This document shows positions 47,401 to 57,646 of a stretch of 64,000 nucleotides of DNA, in pieces (positions within the stretch are counted from its first letter, which is position 1; each line of letters begins with the position of its first letter). The translations under genes and the position numbers were made by a program. Source of the DNA: Drosophila persimilis (Eukaryota; Arthropoda; Insecta; Diptera; Drosophilidae); the NCBI RefSeq assembly GCF_003286085.1, contig NW_020825369.1, positions 620,001 to 684,000 on the forward strand. The letters run 5' to 3'. The notes beneath the pieces were generated by a model. It was not told the DNA's origin. It was given only the letters and a program-made list of their open reading frames with translations, and did not search any database.

Positions 47401-50400
47401 AATTTATTGTTTGCCAACAGGCTTCGTTGGGCGGCAGATGCCGCCACCATGATGTCGACAATTACATGCAACAATACATGTATATTTGACACTCGTTTTG
47501 TGTGGCATACTTTCAGGGATTTGCTTGGGAGATGTAGCATTTGATGTAGAATAAATGTAAAATGAATGTAGAAATGTCATTTCGTGGCGCATGCGCCACA
47601 TCCCACAGCAGGATCGGGAATCGTTATTCATTGTTGGAAACAAGATTCAAAGTCAATCCAAAATCCTTTAAATTTATAGAAATATATATATGTATATCAT
47701 CATATACTCCTTGATCGATCATTGTTTCTATTCGGTTTTCTTTAGTCATTTAGTTTTATTTTGCGTTACATGCCGGAAAAAGCATTCGATTTTGTTAAAT
47801 TTTCTAGTACTTAAATAAAATTCGTAAATTTCCATAATGTTCGATTGGTCACTCCTGTTCTTTCTCTATGCGGCCGTGTCCTTTCTGATTCTCCTCATGC
47901 CGGTGGTCTTTGTGGTGCACCGGAAGATGATCTCACAGATGGTGCTGGAGTGCCCCGACGTCGAAGCACCGATGGGAATCGGACTGCGGGAGGACGAGCT
48001 GGAGGAGCTGCGGGAAGCATCTCCCGTACAGATGAAAATTGAGAATCGACTAGCGAAGGGGATACAGAATGCAGCAGAGGAGGAGACGATTGCAGAGACT
48101 TCAGTGGAGAAGGAGGCTCCGAAAGAGACTCCAGAGGAGACTCTAGAAGAGACTCCAGAAGAGACTCCAGAAGAGGCTCCAGAAGAGACTCCAGAAGAGA
48201 CTGCAGAAGTGACTCCAGAAGTATCTCCAGAAGAGCCGGAAAATCTTCAGAATTTAAAAGAGATTCAGATTCCAGAAACGCCAGAGATGCCAGAGACTCC
48301 AGAAAGGAAGAAGATGCCAGAGATTCCAGAAGAGCAGACGATTCAGACTCCAGAAGGGAAGAAGGTGGAGATGGAGCCTCCGGCAGAGAAGAAGGAAGTG
48401 GACAATCCCGTAGAGAAGGACATACGGGCTGCTTTGGAGGAGGAGAGCACCCAGAATCCTGCATAAAAGGTCGCTCCCTAAAGATGTTGCAATCAATTGG
48501 CTGATGGCGTAACAGTGACAGTAATCCCTGGCATACGGAAACATTAAACGAATAAAACTGTTTCTTGCAGTCCACTCTTGCAGTCTCTTGCCCTGGCCCT
48601 CTCTTTGCCCCCCTCCGTGGTGTGTCTGGGCCGCTTTGTGGCACGCTCCATAACGCAACGGGGGCTGCTCAGCCCCCATTCCCATTCCCCAATCAAAATG
48701 CACAAACTAATGTAAAATCAATAATAATTACACTTCTGGCGGAAAGGCGGCTCGGGTCGGCGCGGTGTGGTTCGGTTTGGGCCTTTCAGGTCAGACATAG
48801 ACGCGAGCCGCCGCCGCAAATGCAGCGACACTTGTTGCATGTCAAGCAGGGAGGAAGAAGCAGCACAGCAGCGCAGCAGCGACTGTGGCAGAGACTGTGA
48901 CTGCGGAAGTTTTGGCTCGCGAGTGCAGGCAGCGGCGGTGGTTTTGTGTGACGTTTGTGTGTCGAGTAGAGATACAAGATACGCGATACGCGATACGCGA
49001 TACGCGATACAAGACACCAGTTGCACGTCGCACGTCGCACGTCGCACGTCCAGGGGCTGTCTGGTTGGTCAAACAGAGGGACGGGGGACGGCGAAGAGAA
49101 GCCAGAGCTGTGGCTGCCCCAAACATGTGCAACGTGCAGCGGCAAACAATTAGGGGCGACGTGTGGCAGATGTTTTTCCTTGCCCCTAAAATTGAAAGCA
49201 GGACCTCTTAAAAAATCACTAGAGAGGGAGAGGAGGGGAGAGCCGAGAGTGCGGAGAGTGCGGAGAAGTGGCAACAATGACAAGCGGGTTCTCCTCCAGC
49301 TGCTGCTGCTTTCGTTGTTGTTGTTGTTGTTCCCGTTGCTGTTGTGTGGCAAGCAAAACTACCTGCTGCCGCCTGTTGTCCTTGCAACAACAACAAAAAA
49401 ACCCTGAAAGATAAAGCCACGATGGTGCCAGGTGCAGCTGGAAAACTGGCCAAAAGGAGAGACAGAAACAGACACAGATACAAAGAGAGAGAGAGAGAGA
49501 GCGAGAGAGAGATAAAAGGATGCCCCTTTTGAATGGTTATCCTTCGGCTGGAATCCTGTTTTAGCTGATCCTGTTTTGTACTCCTCTTTCGCTCGGCTCG
49601 CTAGGTGCAAATCTGCAGCTGCCACAAAATGTGGAAGAATGAGAAACAGAGACACTGAAAGATCGATCCCCCGTTGCGGGAAAATGATTTCAGGAGAGGA
49701 TTTTCGTTTTTCTAGAAGCTATACGAAGCGAATACGTGGATAATGAATTATCGGAGGATCAGAGGATCAGCATGCAAATCGAATTCCCGATTTCATGGCA
49801 AATCAGTAAACGATGAAACGCGGGGAGCGAATACTTACGATATTTCTGATATGTTTTGGGGAAGGTATTTTGATGGGAGAGTATCTACAGTATCTATGCT
49901 TTATAGATGATTGAAAACATCTCCCTGTTTGAGGAAGAAAACGCCCGTTCGGCAGCAGTTCGATACAATTTGCAGGTCCCTAATCGGAAATATTGAATCT
50001 TAGATTCCCTGTTTGCATGGCCTTGAAATGCGGTTAAGTACAGAAGCAGTGCAGAGTCTGTTTGAGGCTTAAAGTATAGGCGTTGAGGCGCTTAAGTAGA
50101 GGAGGCTTTGATTTGATTTGATTCAGAACAGAACAGGATGTGGTCCTGCGGTTTGTTGTGCATATTTCCATCACCTGGAAAGACCAGGCTTCCTACGAGC
50201 CACACTGGTTGTCCTCGCCTCGGGCTCTTTCGCTAGAAACTTTGACGGTTTGTAAATCCACAACATTTCCATGTGCCATAAGCATTAGTTTTGGGATTAA
50301 AGTAAGCTTGGAATAAGTATTTTTCTCCAATATAATAATAGTTGTTCCTTTTTCCTTAATTTGCTTCTCCAGTGACCAATAATTCCAATCAATCAGGTGT

Positions 50401-53400
50401 TGATCTGTTAATTTCTCAGCTGAAATTCGGATGTGGGGAAGTCTCTCTCCATTTCCATCTCCCTGGAGGGTTCCCTCTCCAATTGTTGCATCCTGTGTGC
50501 GTCTCCTTGCTGGCTGCTGCTAGCTATCCTGATCAATAAGTTTGTCATCGTTGGCTAATCATTTCCATTTCCATTTCCTTCACTTTGCACCTCTCTCTCT
50601 CCCTCTGTCGTCTGTCCTCTGTCTCCTTTCAATAATGGATCCTTTTACGCTTAGGATTTCTTTATTTTTGTCTGAATGTTTTGTCTCTTTTAAGGGTAGC
50701 AGCAGCACAGCACAACAATTGTTCTTTTACGGGTACACGCGAACAATGAATACGAACACGAATACGAATACGAATACGAGTAGATTCAAACAAAACAGAT
50801 GCATTTCGGTGTATCTGTATCTGTGCCTGTGTCCCCCCTCCCCTCGTGTGTATCTGTGTATTTAATGAGCCATGCGAAACACGTTTCTTCTTCTGCCCGA
50901 AGAGAGGAAGAGAACGCCAACGCCAACGCCAACGCCGACGCTGCGCCTGCGCCTGCGCCTGCGACTGGAACTTTGTCGAGCAGTGGCCGAGCGCTCGGTT
51001 TAGTTCAAACGCGAACGCCTTTAAGATCGGACGTGCCCTTGCCCCAGCTCCAGGGCCCAAAAGCGTATCTGCATATATCTTCCGCTTCCTCTCCGGCACT
51101 CCCGACACTCCGGCACCCAATTTGAATATCATTTCGATTGCCACTCGCATTCGCGTCGCGTATGTTAATTAGAATCGATCTATCGCGCGGATCTTGTGAC
51201 TGGCTCTCATTTGTCGTCTCTCTAACTGTTTTTGGTGTTTGGTTTTTGGTTTTTTTTGTTATTGTGTGTTGAATGTGCGACTGCTCCCAAACTCGTGGCA
51301 GACGACTGCTGCCAGCAGGCTGCCAGGCATAAATAGCCCATATATCAGTCTTCTCTTCTCCCCCGATACGATACGATGATTATTTGCATATCGGGTTTTA
51401 TAATTGGCGAAAGGTAGGAACCGCCACACAGCCCCAAAGCCCCACAGCCCCACAGCCCATGACCCCATATCTGACCCAGAAAACGAAAGTTCTCTCCCGG
51501 ATAGATATATTTACGAATTTCTATGGCTAATCCGTCGATTCTCTCTCCTTTTGCAGCTTTCCCCAAAAGAGCATCGAACGCAGCGGCTCCACACAGTACG
51601 ATCTGGCTGGGGCGCCGCCGGCCGGCTCCAGCACAGCCTCCACCACCGACAGCGGCAGCGTTGGGGGCTATGTCTACCTGCAGAACCACTATGCGCCCGG
51701 CGCCCACAACGCCGCCGCCGCCATCAACTACCCCACGCAGCAGCACCATCCCCAGATGATCTACCAGCTCCAGCAGTACCCCACGTGCCATAAGCATCAG
51801 CAGCAGCTCCAGCAGCAACAGCAGCAGCAGCAGCACCTGCACCAGGCCGCTGCGGGACACTACATGCAGGTGACCTCGGCGACAGCGGGAGGATCTTCGG
51901 CCTACCACCAGCACCACCACATGCTCCACGGGGGACAGCACGGACAGCACCATGCACACCATCACGGCCACGGCGGAGCGGTGGTCATTGCCGGCAGCGG
52001 CGTGGGCACTGGCATGGGAGCCGGCAGCGTGATCATGCAACACCAGCAGCTGCAACAGCTGCAGCAGCACCAGCAGCAGCAGCAGCAGCACCAGCACCAG
52101 GGAATGCACAAGAAGAACTCGATCCGCAATGGCGGAGATGTCCTCAAGCGCGGACGGGCACAGTCAGCGTAAGTATTGCCTCTCTCAAAGGGAAAACCAA
52201 GGACACGATTGGGGAGCCTCTTCTTTATGGGATTACCCATAGATATAAGTCTCGTTTGGAGGCATTGAAAGGTCTTGCTGTCTTGAAAGGGAATCGGGAA
52301 CAGATTAATAGAATAGATACGACCCTTTGGTGATATTTTGGCGATGTCCCTTCCGTTTAAAGACGGAAATTCTGCTCTTGCAAATTCCAGCTTAGATCTC
52401 TGTTTGTTTTGCCTCAATCAATCAACAATCAATAGCATAGCATAGATGTTAGCTCTGTGACAAAGCATAGATACGTATCTACGGAGGAGATTGAAAGCAG
52501 TACAGGAGGCAGGTGGCAGCTGGACTAAGAGCTCTATTAAACGCCAGATCCCCTCCTCCATTGCACACTCTGGGCATTCTGGCAATCAAAAGTCTTATAC
52601 GAGTATAGCCACCGGAACAGAACGGCAGCAAGCGGTGCGTTCCGCCATATCGAATCAGTTATTTATGGATTGGGCTCGTGGTGGGGCTTTTAATGAGTTT
52701 GGACTTTGGCCCCCCTTCGAAAGTGGCCAAATCAGCAGCTCGCAGCGGGATCCACTTCCACCCGAAGGTAGGTAGGTGGTGTCCAGTATCTAGTATCTAA
52801 GATTAGGTGCTGTCGCCGTTGCCAGCCACCAGCCACCAGCCACCACGAGATATCCGCTGATAGGATGGCAAATATTTGCGTGCGACTGCAGCACACATCA
52901 TCCGATGAAGAAGAGCAGAATAAATATGTTATTCCGCAGAAATCTTGAGGTGGGGAATGGGAGTGCAACTGCTCAGGCGGGGGATGGGGAGGGGGAGAGG
53001 GAGCCTCTCTGCTGACCCCTCAGTGAACCCTTGCGGATACGATTGCAATCTGAATAAGCGTGGTGGCCATACAACTCAAATATTCGAATAATCCCAACAA
53101 AAGGCCATATTGTGGGCCCCAGATGCGAATTTTTTATCGGGCAACACGGTGACGACGCCGAAAAAAAGCACAGAAACTTTGTATTCCTAAGAGACGACGG
53201 CGTCGTTTGTCGCTATCTTATCGCGAGGAGGGGAAAACATTCGGCTTGTGTGTGCCCGCCCCCAGAGGGCCAGAGCCAGAACCACCGACGTGCAATAACA
53301 TTTGATTGCCACTTTTGGAACGAACAGCACAGAACCTTTGTGGAGAACTTCCATCTTGAATCAATCCTCATCTCGGACTCTTCTTTCGTTGTTCTTGCAG

Positions 53401-56400
53401 CTACGAACTCTCACAAGATCTGCTGGAGAAGCAGATCGAGCTGCTGGAGCGAAAGTACGGCGGAGTGCGGGCCCGCAACGCAGCGGTGACCATCCAGCGG
53501 GCCTTCCGCCACTACATGATGGTGAAGAAGTTTGCCTCCATCACGGCCATGGCCAAGGCCGAGAAGCGGCTCAGCCGCCGCATGGTGGTGACGGCCTCCA
53601 GCCTCGGGCTGGCCGAGGAGAACGCCTCCTCGTCGGCCTATGGCAGTGCCACAGAATCTCAATTGGATCAGCAGCAGCAGCAGCAACAACAACAACAGAT
53701 GCAGCAACAGCAACAGCCACGCGTCACCATTATGGCGGGTCCTGCTGGAGCAGCCTCCCCGGGACTCTCGAGGACACCGCCCACGCGCTCTCTGTCGATG
53801 CGGGAGCGACGACAGCTGGACTGCAGTCCCATACCACGTAGTCAATCGGGTAAGGAATCACTCTCTCCCCCTGCTTGTGGATCCTTTGCTTAATCCAACT
53901 CCTCTGTCTTTTTGCAGGCGCCTCTCCCGTTTCCATTTCGGGATCCACAGCCACCGCTGGCGGAATGGCCTCCCATCCGCATGTGAATCTGCTGCACGCG
54001 GCCGAGCCGCATTACTACAATGCCCAGGGAGCCGTCTACTACACCAGCTACCACGGCTCCCCGCACGACCTGAGCTACGCCAGCTCCGCGGACGTCTCGC
54101 TGAACGCCTCGTGGGTGAACGCCAGCGGGCACAGCCCCCACACGCCCTACTACTCGGCGGCACAGATCTACATGCGCCCCAAGGGCGGCAGCACCACGCC
54201 CACTCCCAGCTGCAGCGGCAGCACGGGCAGCGGCAGTGGCAGTGGCAGCGGCAGCTGCAAGAAGGTTCCGCCGGAGGTGCCCAAGCGCACCTCCTCGATC
54301 ACGGCACAGCAGCAGAGCCAGCTGCTGCTGCTGCAGCGCCAGACACCGCCGCCCCCGTCGCTGCTGCGGACCAACGGGCTCTGCAAGACGGCGGAGAACG
54401 GCAGCCTGACCTCCGTCCAGAGTTCCGGCTCAGACTCGAGCGTCACCTCGGCGGAGCGGAACATGAACAGCGACCTCGGATCGGACCGCAGCAACTCCCC
54501 CCATACGTGGAAGCGTGGCACGGCCCTGAACAGCTCCCAGCAGTTCTCCACGCACTCGGCCGACTCGGTATCGGTCTCGGTGCCCAGCGGAGGTGGAGGT
54601 GGAGCCGTTGTGGTCTCCGGAGCAGCCATAGCTGCTGCTGGGCCCGGAGCGTATGCCGCACAGATGCAGGCGGCCGTGGCAGCGGCCACAGCGGCGGGCG
54701 GAGTACCGCCGACGGACGATCATGCCGTCTCGTCGCACACCAGCGCCGCGCAGTACGAGCAGCACGAACAGCAGCAGCACGAGCAGCAGCAGCTGCAGGC
54801 AGCGGCCTCCGCCGCGGGCGTGGCCCAGAACTACAAGATGTCGGAGACCATACGCAAGCGGCAGTACCGCGTGGGCCTCAATCTGTTCAACAAGAAGCCG
54901 GAGAAGGGCATCACCTATCTCATCCGCAGGGGCTTCCTCGAGAACACGCCACAGGGCGTGGCTCGTTTCCTGATCACGCGCAAGGGCCTCTCCCGCCAGA
55001 TGATCGGCGAGTATCTGGGCAATCTGCAGAACCAGTTCAACATGGCCGTGCTCAGCTGCTTCGCCATGGAGCTGGACCTGTCCGGCCGCCAGGTGGACGT
55101 GGCCCTGCGCAAGTTCCAGGCCTACTTCCGGATGCCCGGGGAGGCGCAGAAGATTGAGCGGCTGATGGAGATCTTCTCGCAGCGCTACTGCGAGTGCAAT
55201 GCGGACATTGTGGGGCGCCTAAGATCATCCGATACGGTAGAGTCTCCCCTCCCCTCCCCTCCTTGGAGGTTCGCCTACTAATCCGATTTATATTTGTTTA
55301 CAGATCTTTGTGCTGGCATTTGCCATCATTATGCTCAATACGGATCTGCACACGCCCAATCTGAAGCCGGAAAGGCGCATGCGCGTCGAGGACTTCATCA
55401 AGAATCTGCGAGGCATCGACGATTGCCACGACATTGACAAGGACATGCTGAGCGGCATCTATGAGCGCGTCAAGTCGGACGAGTTCAAGCCGGGCAGCGA
55501 CCACGTCACCCAGGTGATGAAGGTGCAGGCCACCATTGTCGGCAAGAAGCCGAATCTGGCGCTGCCCCACCGGCGGCTGGTCTGCTATTGCCGCCTGTAC
55601 GAGATACCCGACGTGAACAAGAAGGAGCGGCCGGGCGTCCACCAGCGCGAGGTGTTCCTCTTCAACGACCTGCTGGTCATCACCAAGATATTCAGCAAGA
55701 AGAAGACCTCCGTGACGTACACGTTCCGCAACAGCTTCCCGCTCTGCGGCACGGTGGTGACCCTGCTGGACATGCCCAACTATCCATTCTGCATCCAGCT
55801 GTCGCAGAAGGTCGACGGTAAGATCCTGATCACCTTCAATGCCCGCAACGAGCACGACCGCTGCAAGTTTGCCGAGGATCTCAAGGAGTCCATCAGCGAG
55901 ATGGACGAAATGGAATCGCTGCGCATCGAGGCAGAGCTGGAGCGCCAGAAGTCGGCGCGCAACCGGGCCCCGGGGAACGCAGAGAACCGCGATAGTGGCG
56001 TGGCCGATGTGGAGGTGTGTCCCTGTCCCTATGGCTCCCAGCCCGGCGGCGGCTCCCAGGCAGCCGGCGAGCAGGCAGCTGGCAACTCGGCCGACTCCAC
56101 GCAGCAGCTGAAGCGCAGTGCGCTCAGCAACAGTCTCCTGGACATGCACGAGCAATGTGAGTTCTCAGACTGAAATTTTGATATGTGAGAGCGTTTGTCT
56201 TATTCCGAGTCTCCTTCCAGTTGGCAACGAGAAGCCCCAGCGACGAGGCAGCGTCGGCTCCCTGGACAGCGGCATGAGCATCTCCTTCCAGTCGACCACC
56301 ACGTCCAGCGCCTCGCGGGAGAATGCGGCGGCCATTGCAGCTGCCGCCAATGCAGCGGCGGCTGCCAAGATGCGTTTCAACATGCCGCCAACGGCGGCGA

Positions 56401-56699
56401 TTGCCACGCCCAGCAATGTGTATGCAGCGCCCGGAATGCAGGCGTACACGCATGCCAACTTTGTGCAGCAGTCGCAGGCCGCCTACATGATGCAGCAGCA
56501 GCAAATGCTTCAGCAACAGGCACAAATGCAAGCCCAGGCGCAAGCCCAGGCCCAAGCGCAGGCTCAGGCGCAGGCGCTACAGCAGCAGGGAGGCGGAGGA
56601 GCAGGAGTAGGAGGAGGAGCCGTGGTCACGGGTCGAATCCCTGGAAGGGAGAGGAAGGCCTCACGCTCCGATGAGAACGCACGGTCGACGGAGGTCTAA
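16409..56699 (+). CDS. siz: schizo/loner Arf-GEF (IQSEC family), long gene
   Basis: The isoform starting at 16409 joins exons 16409-16788, 51557-52168, 53401-53849, 53918-55236, 55304-56156 and 56221-56699 in frame to 1363 aa. All junctions are GT-AG with matching phases. The first exon (126 aa) has a leucine-rich coiled coil at about residues 75-118. Then come Gln/His-rich linkers, an IQ motif with [10 protein letters not shown] (about 357-375), a long Ser/Gly-rich region, a Sec7 domain (about 790-985) with catalytic glutamate E889 in [10 protein letters not shown] and [11 protein letters not shown], and a PH domain (about 1000-1120). A Gln/Ala-rich tail ends in STEV. The protein exchanges GDP for GTP on Arf proteins at the plasma membrane. 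Fly siz/loner is known in myoblast fusion (acting on Arf6) and axon guidance at the midline. Three 5' exons give alternative N-termini. The 35-kb first intron hosts a nested gene. Confidence 0.93.
18688..18720. repeat. A33 homopolymer
   Basis: Thirty-three consecutive A residues. No retroposed gene or target-site duplication is evident just upstream, so this looks like a simple mononucleotide repeat rather than a processed copy. Confidence 0.9.
22849..22950. mobile_element. Possible DINE-1/INE-1-like fragment
   Basis: The fragment opens with a hairpin-capable TACCCT...AGGGTA pair (22849-22878), followed by TATTTATATTCCTGATAAGGATC-like sequence. This layout resembles the start of Drosophila DINE-1/INE-1 Helitron-type elements, where a TACCC...GGGTA stem is followed by a TATATATTCTTGATCAGGAT-like segment. 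Only part of the element is present. The match is from memory of the family layout. Confidence 0.4.
24241..24276. repeat. 10-bp tandem repeat
   Basis: CAGTGGCCTG occurs three times perfectly, followed by a partial fourth copy. PstI-like CTGCAG is created at each junction. Confidence 0.85.
24490..24835. repeat. T-rich degenerate repeat tract
   Basis: About 350 bp dominated by loosely repeated units of the type (T)TTCTAGTATTT / TTTCTGGTATTTT / TTGTAGTATTTTT at irregular 12-20 bp spacing. The tract is strongly strand-asymmetric: T is high and C low on the plus strand. It looks like an old, decayed minisatellite and has no coding potential that I trust. Confidence 0.5.
25655..25770. mobile_element. 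Short element-like fragment with TATACCCTG
   Basis: TTTGTATACCCTGCCCTTTGC followed by a GC-richer segment resembles the ends of short obscura-type interspersed elements, and the TATACCCTG end matches that of the hairpin element at 35471-35627. No second terminus could be fixed. Confidence 0.25.
25931..26170. repeat. 11-bp minisatellite (GATCTCCAATR)
   Basis: About 22 imperfect copies of an 11-bp unit, GATCTCCAATR, in which a GGTCTCCAAAA variant recurs. This variant's reappearance suggests a longer compound unit. Because 11 is not a multiple of three the repeat is open in several frames; the Trp/Arg/Ser/Ile-rich minus-strand frame is a by-product. Confidence 0.85.
26999..27026. repeat. (GT)14 microsatellite
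   Basis: Uninterrupted GT dinucleotides in a siz intron. Confidence 0.9.
28083..28110. repeat. (GA)14 microsatellite
   Basis: Uninterrupted GA dinucleotides, a potential GAGA-factor binding tract, in a siz intron. Confidence 0.85.
28704..28776. repeat. Dispersed GC-rich repeat, copy 2
   Basis: Same orientation as the copy at 1578-1660; the two share about 22 identical contiguous bases and scattered flanking identity. Copy 2 has small deletions relative to copy 1, for example within the stretch after the CGCATGACGCG match. Confidence 0.5.
31589..31617. repeat. (CA)14 microsatellite
   Basis: Uninterrupted CA dinucleotides about 870 bp upstream of siz exon B. Confidence 0.9.
32460..32527 (+). 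CDS. siz: siz alternative first coding exon B
   Basis: A short first exon: ATG at 32460, 22 codons ([19 protein letters not shown]...), ending in phase 2 at a GTAAGT donor. The phase matches the acceptor of the common exon at 51557, as for exons A and C. A GC-rich upstream stretch with GA repeats (32388-32410) looks like a separate promoter and 5' UTR. Joined to the common body it gives about 1259 aa lacking the coiled coil of exon A. Support is from start codon, donor, phase and context, not from homology. Confidence 0.6.
35471..35627. mobile_element. 157-bp nested inverted-repeat element
   Basis: The element is bounded by perfect 12-bp inverted termini, TATACAGGGTAT (35471-35482) and ATACCCTGTATA (35616-35627). 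Inside are a perfect 10-bp pair, GCGGTCGGCA (35522-35531) with TGCCGACCGC (35596-35605), and a perfect 8-bp pair, CGCACACA (35558-35565) with TGTGTGCG (35588-35595). The arms nest correctly, so a transcript could fold into one long interrupted hairpin. It has no coding capacity. A foldback MITE is the simplest reading; a structured RNA is the alternative. Confidence 0.65.
38052..38094. repeat. 5-bp tandem repeat GGTTC/GGTGC
   Basis: About eight units of a 5-bp repeat, with a block of GGTGC variants between GGTTC units. Confidence 0.8.
38420..38462. repeat. (CT)20 microsatellite
   Basis: About 20 uninterrupted CT dinucleotides, one of the longest simple tracts in the window. Confidence 0.9.
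40980..41240 (+). promoter_or_regulatory. Candidate internal siz promoter
   Basis: A GC-rich island in an AT-rich intron with a CGCGCGCG core (about 41117), CGT-rich sequence (GTTCGTGTGCGTTCGTGTTG and TACGTACGTACG) and a following GT-rich 5' UTR-like stretch. The composition matches Drosophila start-site regions, but no TATA box or unambiguous initiator can be fixed. Confidence 0.25.
42960..43435 (+). other. Candidate non-coding 5' exon of siz
   Basis: The tract has the look of a Drosophila neural 5' UTR: A-rich 7-bp repeats (GAAAACT type, about 43120-43175), then AACAACAGCAACAG repeats, no long open frame and only short upstream frames. A possible donor follows at about 43433 (TAATAG then GTTGCT). 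It would give an alternative leader for exon C transcripts. There is no direct evidence of transcription. Confidence 0.3.
46432..46745 (+). CDS. siz: siz alternative first coding exon C
   Basis: ATG at 46432 after an A-rich 5' UTR; the open frame extends upstream to about 46339 but without an ATG. The exon encodes 104 codons and ends in phase 2 at GTAAGA, compatible with the acceptor at 51557. It has a Ser/His dipeptide run (about residues 23-38), a hydrophobic IVVVVGDG segment and an Arg-rich stretch ([14 protein letters not shown]) that could bind membrane or nucleic acid. Joined to the common body it gives about 1341 aa. It is the nearest of the three first exons to the common body. Confidence 0.7.
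47837..48466 (+). CDS. Nested one-pass membrane protein with PEET repeats
   Basis: An intronless 209-aa frame starts at ATG 47837 and ends at TAA 48464-48466; AATAAA follows at 48551-48556, as expected for a compact gene. Residues about 4-27 form a hydrophobic signal anchor ([20 protein letters not shown]). The cytosolic or lumenal remainder is acidic, with a degenerate PEET/PEEA tetrapeptide tract at about residues 90-140 and further TPE/IPE motifs. The sequence is low in aromatic residues and probably disordered. The gene lies on the same strand as siz, wholly inside an intron, and has a short AT-rich 5' flank, which is common for testis-expressed nested genes in flies. The family is not recognised; expression is inferred. 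Confidence 0.75.
   Translation: MFDWSLLFFLYAAVSFLILLMPVVFVVHRKMISQMVLECPDVEAPMGIGLREDELEELREASPVQMKIENRLAKGIQNAAEEETIAETSVEKEAPKETPEETLEETPEETPEEAPEETPEETAEVTPEVSPEEPENLQNLKEIQIPETPEMPETPERKKMPEIPEEQTIQTPEGKKVEMEPPAEKKEVDNPVEKDIRAALEEESTQNPA
48551..48556 (+). terminator. Poly(A) signal of nested gene
   Basis: AATAAA 85 bp after the stop codon of the PEET-repeat protein gene, followed by a T-rich stretch. Confidence 0.6.
51557..56699 (+). CDS. siz: siz common body: IQ, Sec7 and PH exons
   Basis: Five exons shared by all isoforms: 51557-52168 (Gln/His-rich), 53401-53849 (IQ motif [15 protein letters not shown], then a Gln run), 53918-55236 (Ser/Gly-rich linker and first two thirds of Sec7), 55304-56156 (end of Sec7 and the PH domain) and 56221-56699 (low-complexity tail). 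The glutamic finger lies in [10 protein letters not shown] at 55141-55143, and the intron at 55237-55303 splits Sec7 just before [10 protein letters not shown]. The last exon has an alternating Gln-Ala tract at about 56511-56575 and ends in STEV, a class I PDZ-binding C-terminus. Fly and vertebrate IQSEC proteins share the IQ-Sec7-PH order. Confidence 0.95.
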
Positions 56700-57640
56700 G
56701 TCATCTACTCATCTACGTATTGTACATTTCCGTTGTTCAGCAAAGCGATAAATATTAAATCTATATAGCATATAGAGTCAAATATCTGTATAATCCGAAT
56801 CGAAACGAACCGAAAGCCATTTTTTCTGCAACACCTAACAAACAAACATACACACACACCACACACACAGCTTACGAGTATATAGTGAATTTTGAATGTT
56901 CCTTCGTTCTCTGCTAATATTAATTGATGTACATAAATTAAACAATTGTCTGTTTCCCGCACTATCTACTTGCTAAAATAAGTTTCTAAAACTAATTGTA
57001 TATATATACATTCAGCATACACGCATACACGTACGATATACATATACATGTAGCCCCTACGATCTACGATAGCTATTCTCAATATATATATACAAACACG
57101 TACACACATATATATAGATATATATATATATATGTATATATACAAACAAATTGTATAACACTTGACTTCCTCCAAGAACTTGAAACACCAATTTACCCAA
57201 GGCAACCTCTAAGCGACATGCCCCCCCCCCCCACACACACACACATTTTTATCTAATCTTCTCTACCAATTAATTACAAATGCGATCTATGAATGTACGA
57301 TTACTAGTTCTATTAGCACATACTAACATCCCGCCCCGTTGAGTGCGCGGATGATAGTTTTTTTTTTTTTTTTTCATTCAATAAAAAAAACAACACACAT
57401 ATTCGTTCGTGTAACTAAAAACAATATTGTTCGTTGCATGGCGAATATTAACTTAAAAGCAATTAGCTATAATATAATATTATTCATATTTATAGAGCCA
57501 AAACTACCCAAAACCTAAAATATAATAATAACAAAACGTATATGAAAACAAAACAATATGTATATGAAAAAGCAAAAGACTTAAAAATTTCAATAAATGA
57601 AAAGAAATAATACCAATGATCATTTGATATTAATTTTCCG
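56700..57640 (+). other. siz 3' UTR
   Basis: AT-rich, with TA-rich repeats at about 57000-57140 and a C-run at about 57221-57231. An internal AATAAA occurs at about 57381-57386 and a stronger poly(A) signal at 57592-57597. No further coding sequence. Confidence 0.7.
57592..57597 (+). terminator. Distal poly(A) signal of siz
   Basis: AATAAA about 890 bp downstream of the siz stop codon, in A-rich sequence just before the satellite array begins. The earlier AATAAA near 57381 would give a shorter 3' UTR. Confidence 0.5.
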
Positions 57641-57646
57641 AATATA

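Larger units (their letters stand above)
46746..51556 (+). other. siz intron, proximal part, with nested gene
   Basis: This intron holds the intronless gene at 47837-48466. It also has two neighbouring 7-bp tandem repeats, GATACGC at about 48971-49010 and GCACGTC at about 49023-49050, GA tracts near 49485 and a GCC/GAC-rich segment at about 50910-50970. No other exon is supported. The intron ends in CTTTTGCAG at 51556. Confidence 0.6.

Noticed and set aside
47895..48644. 249-codon minus-strand open frame with SLLE repeats
   Set aside because: Antisense image of the PEET-coding repeat of the nested gene; the plus-strand frame has the signal anchor and poly(A) signal.
51345..52109. 254-codon minus-strand open frame
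   Set aside because: Leucine/valine runs arise from antisense reading of CAG/CAC repeats in a siz exon.
55298..56155. 285-codon minus-strand open frame opposite siz
   Set aside because: It mirrors the Sec7-PH exon, whose plus-strand frame is clearly the coding one; no independent start context or domain.
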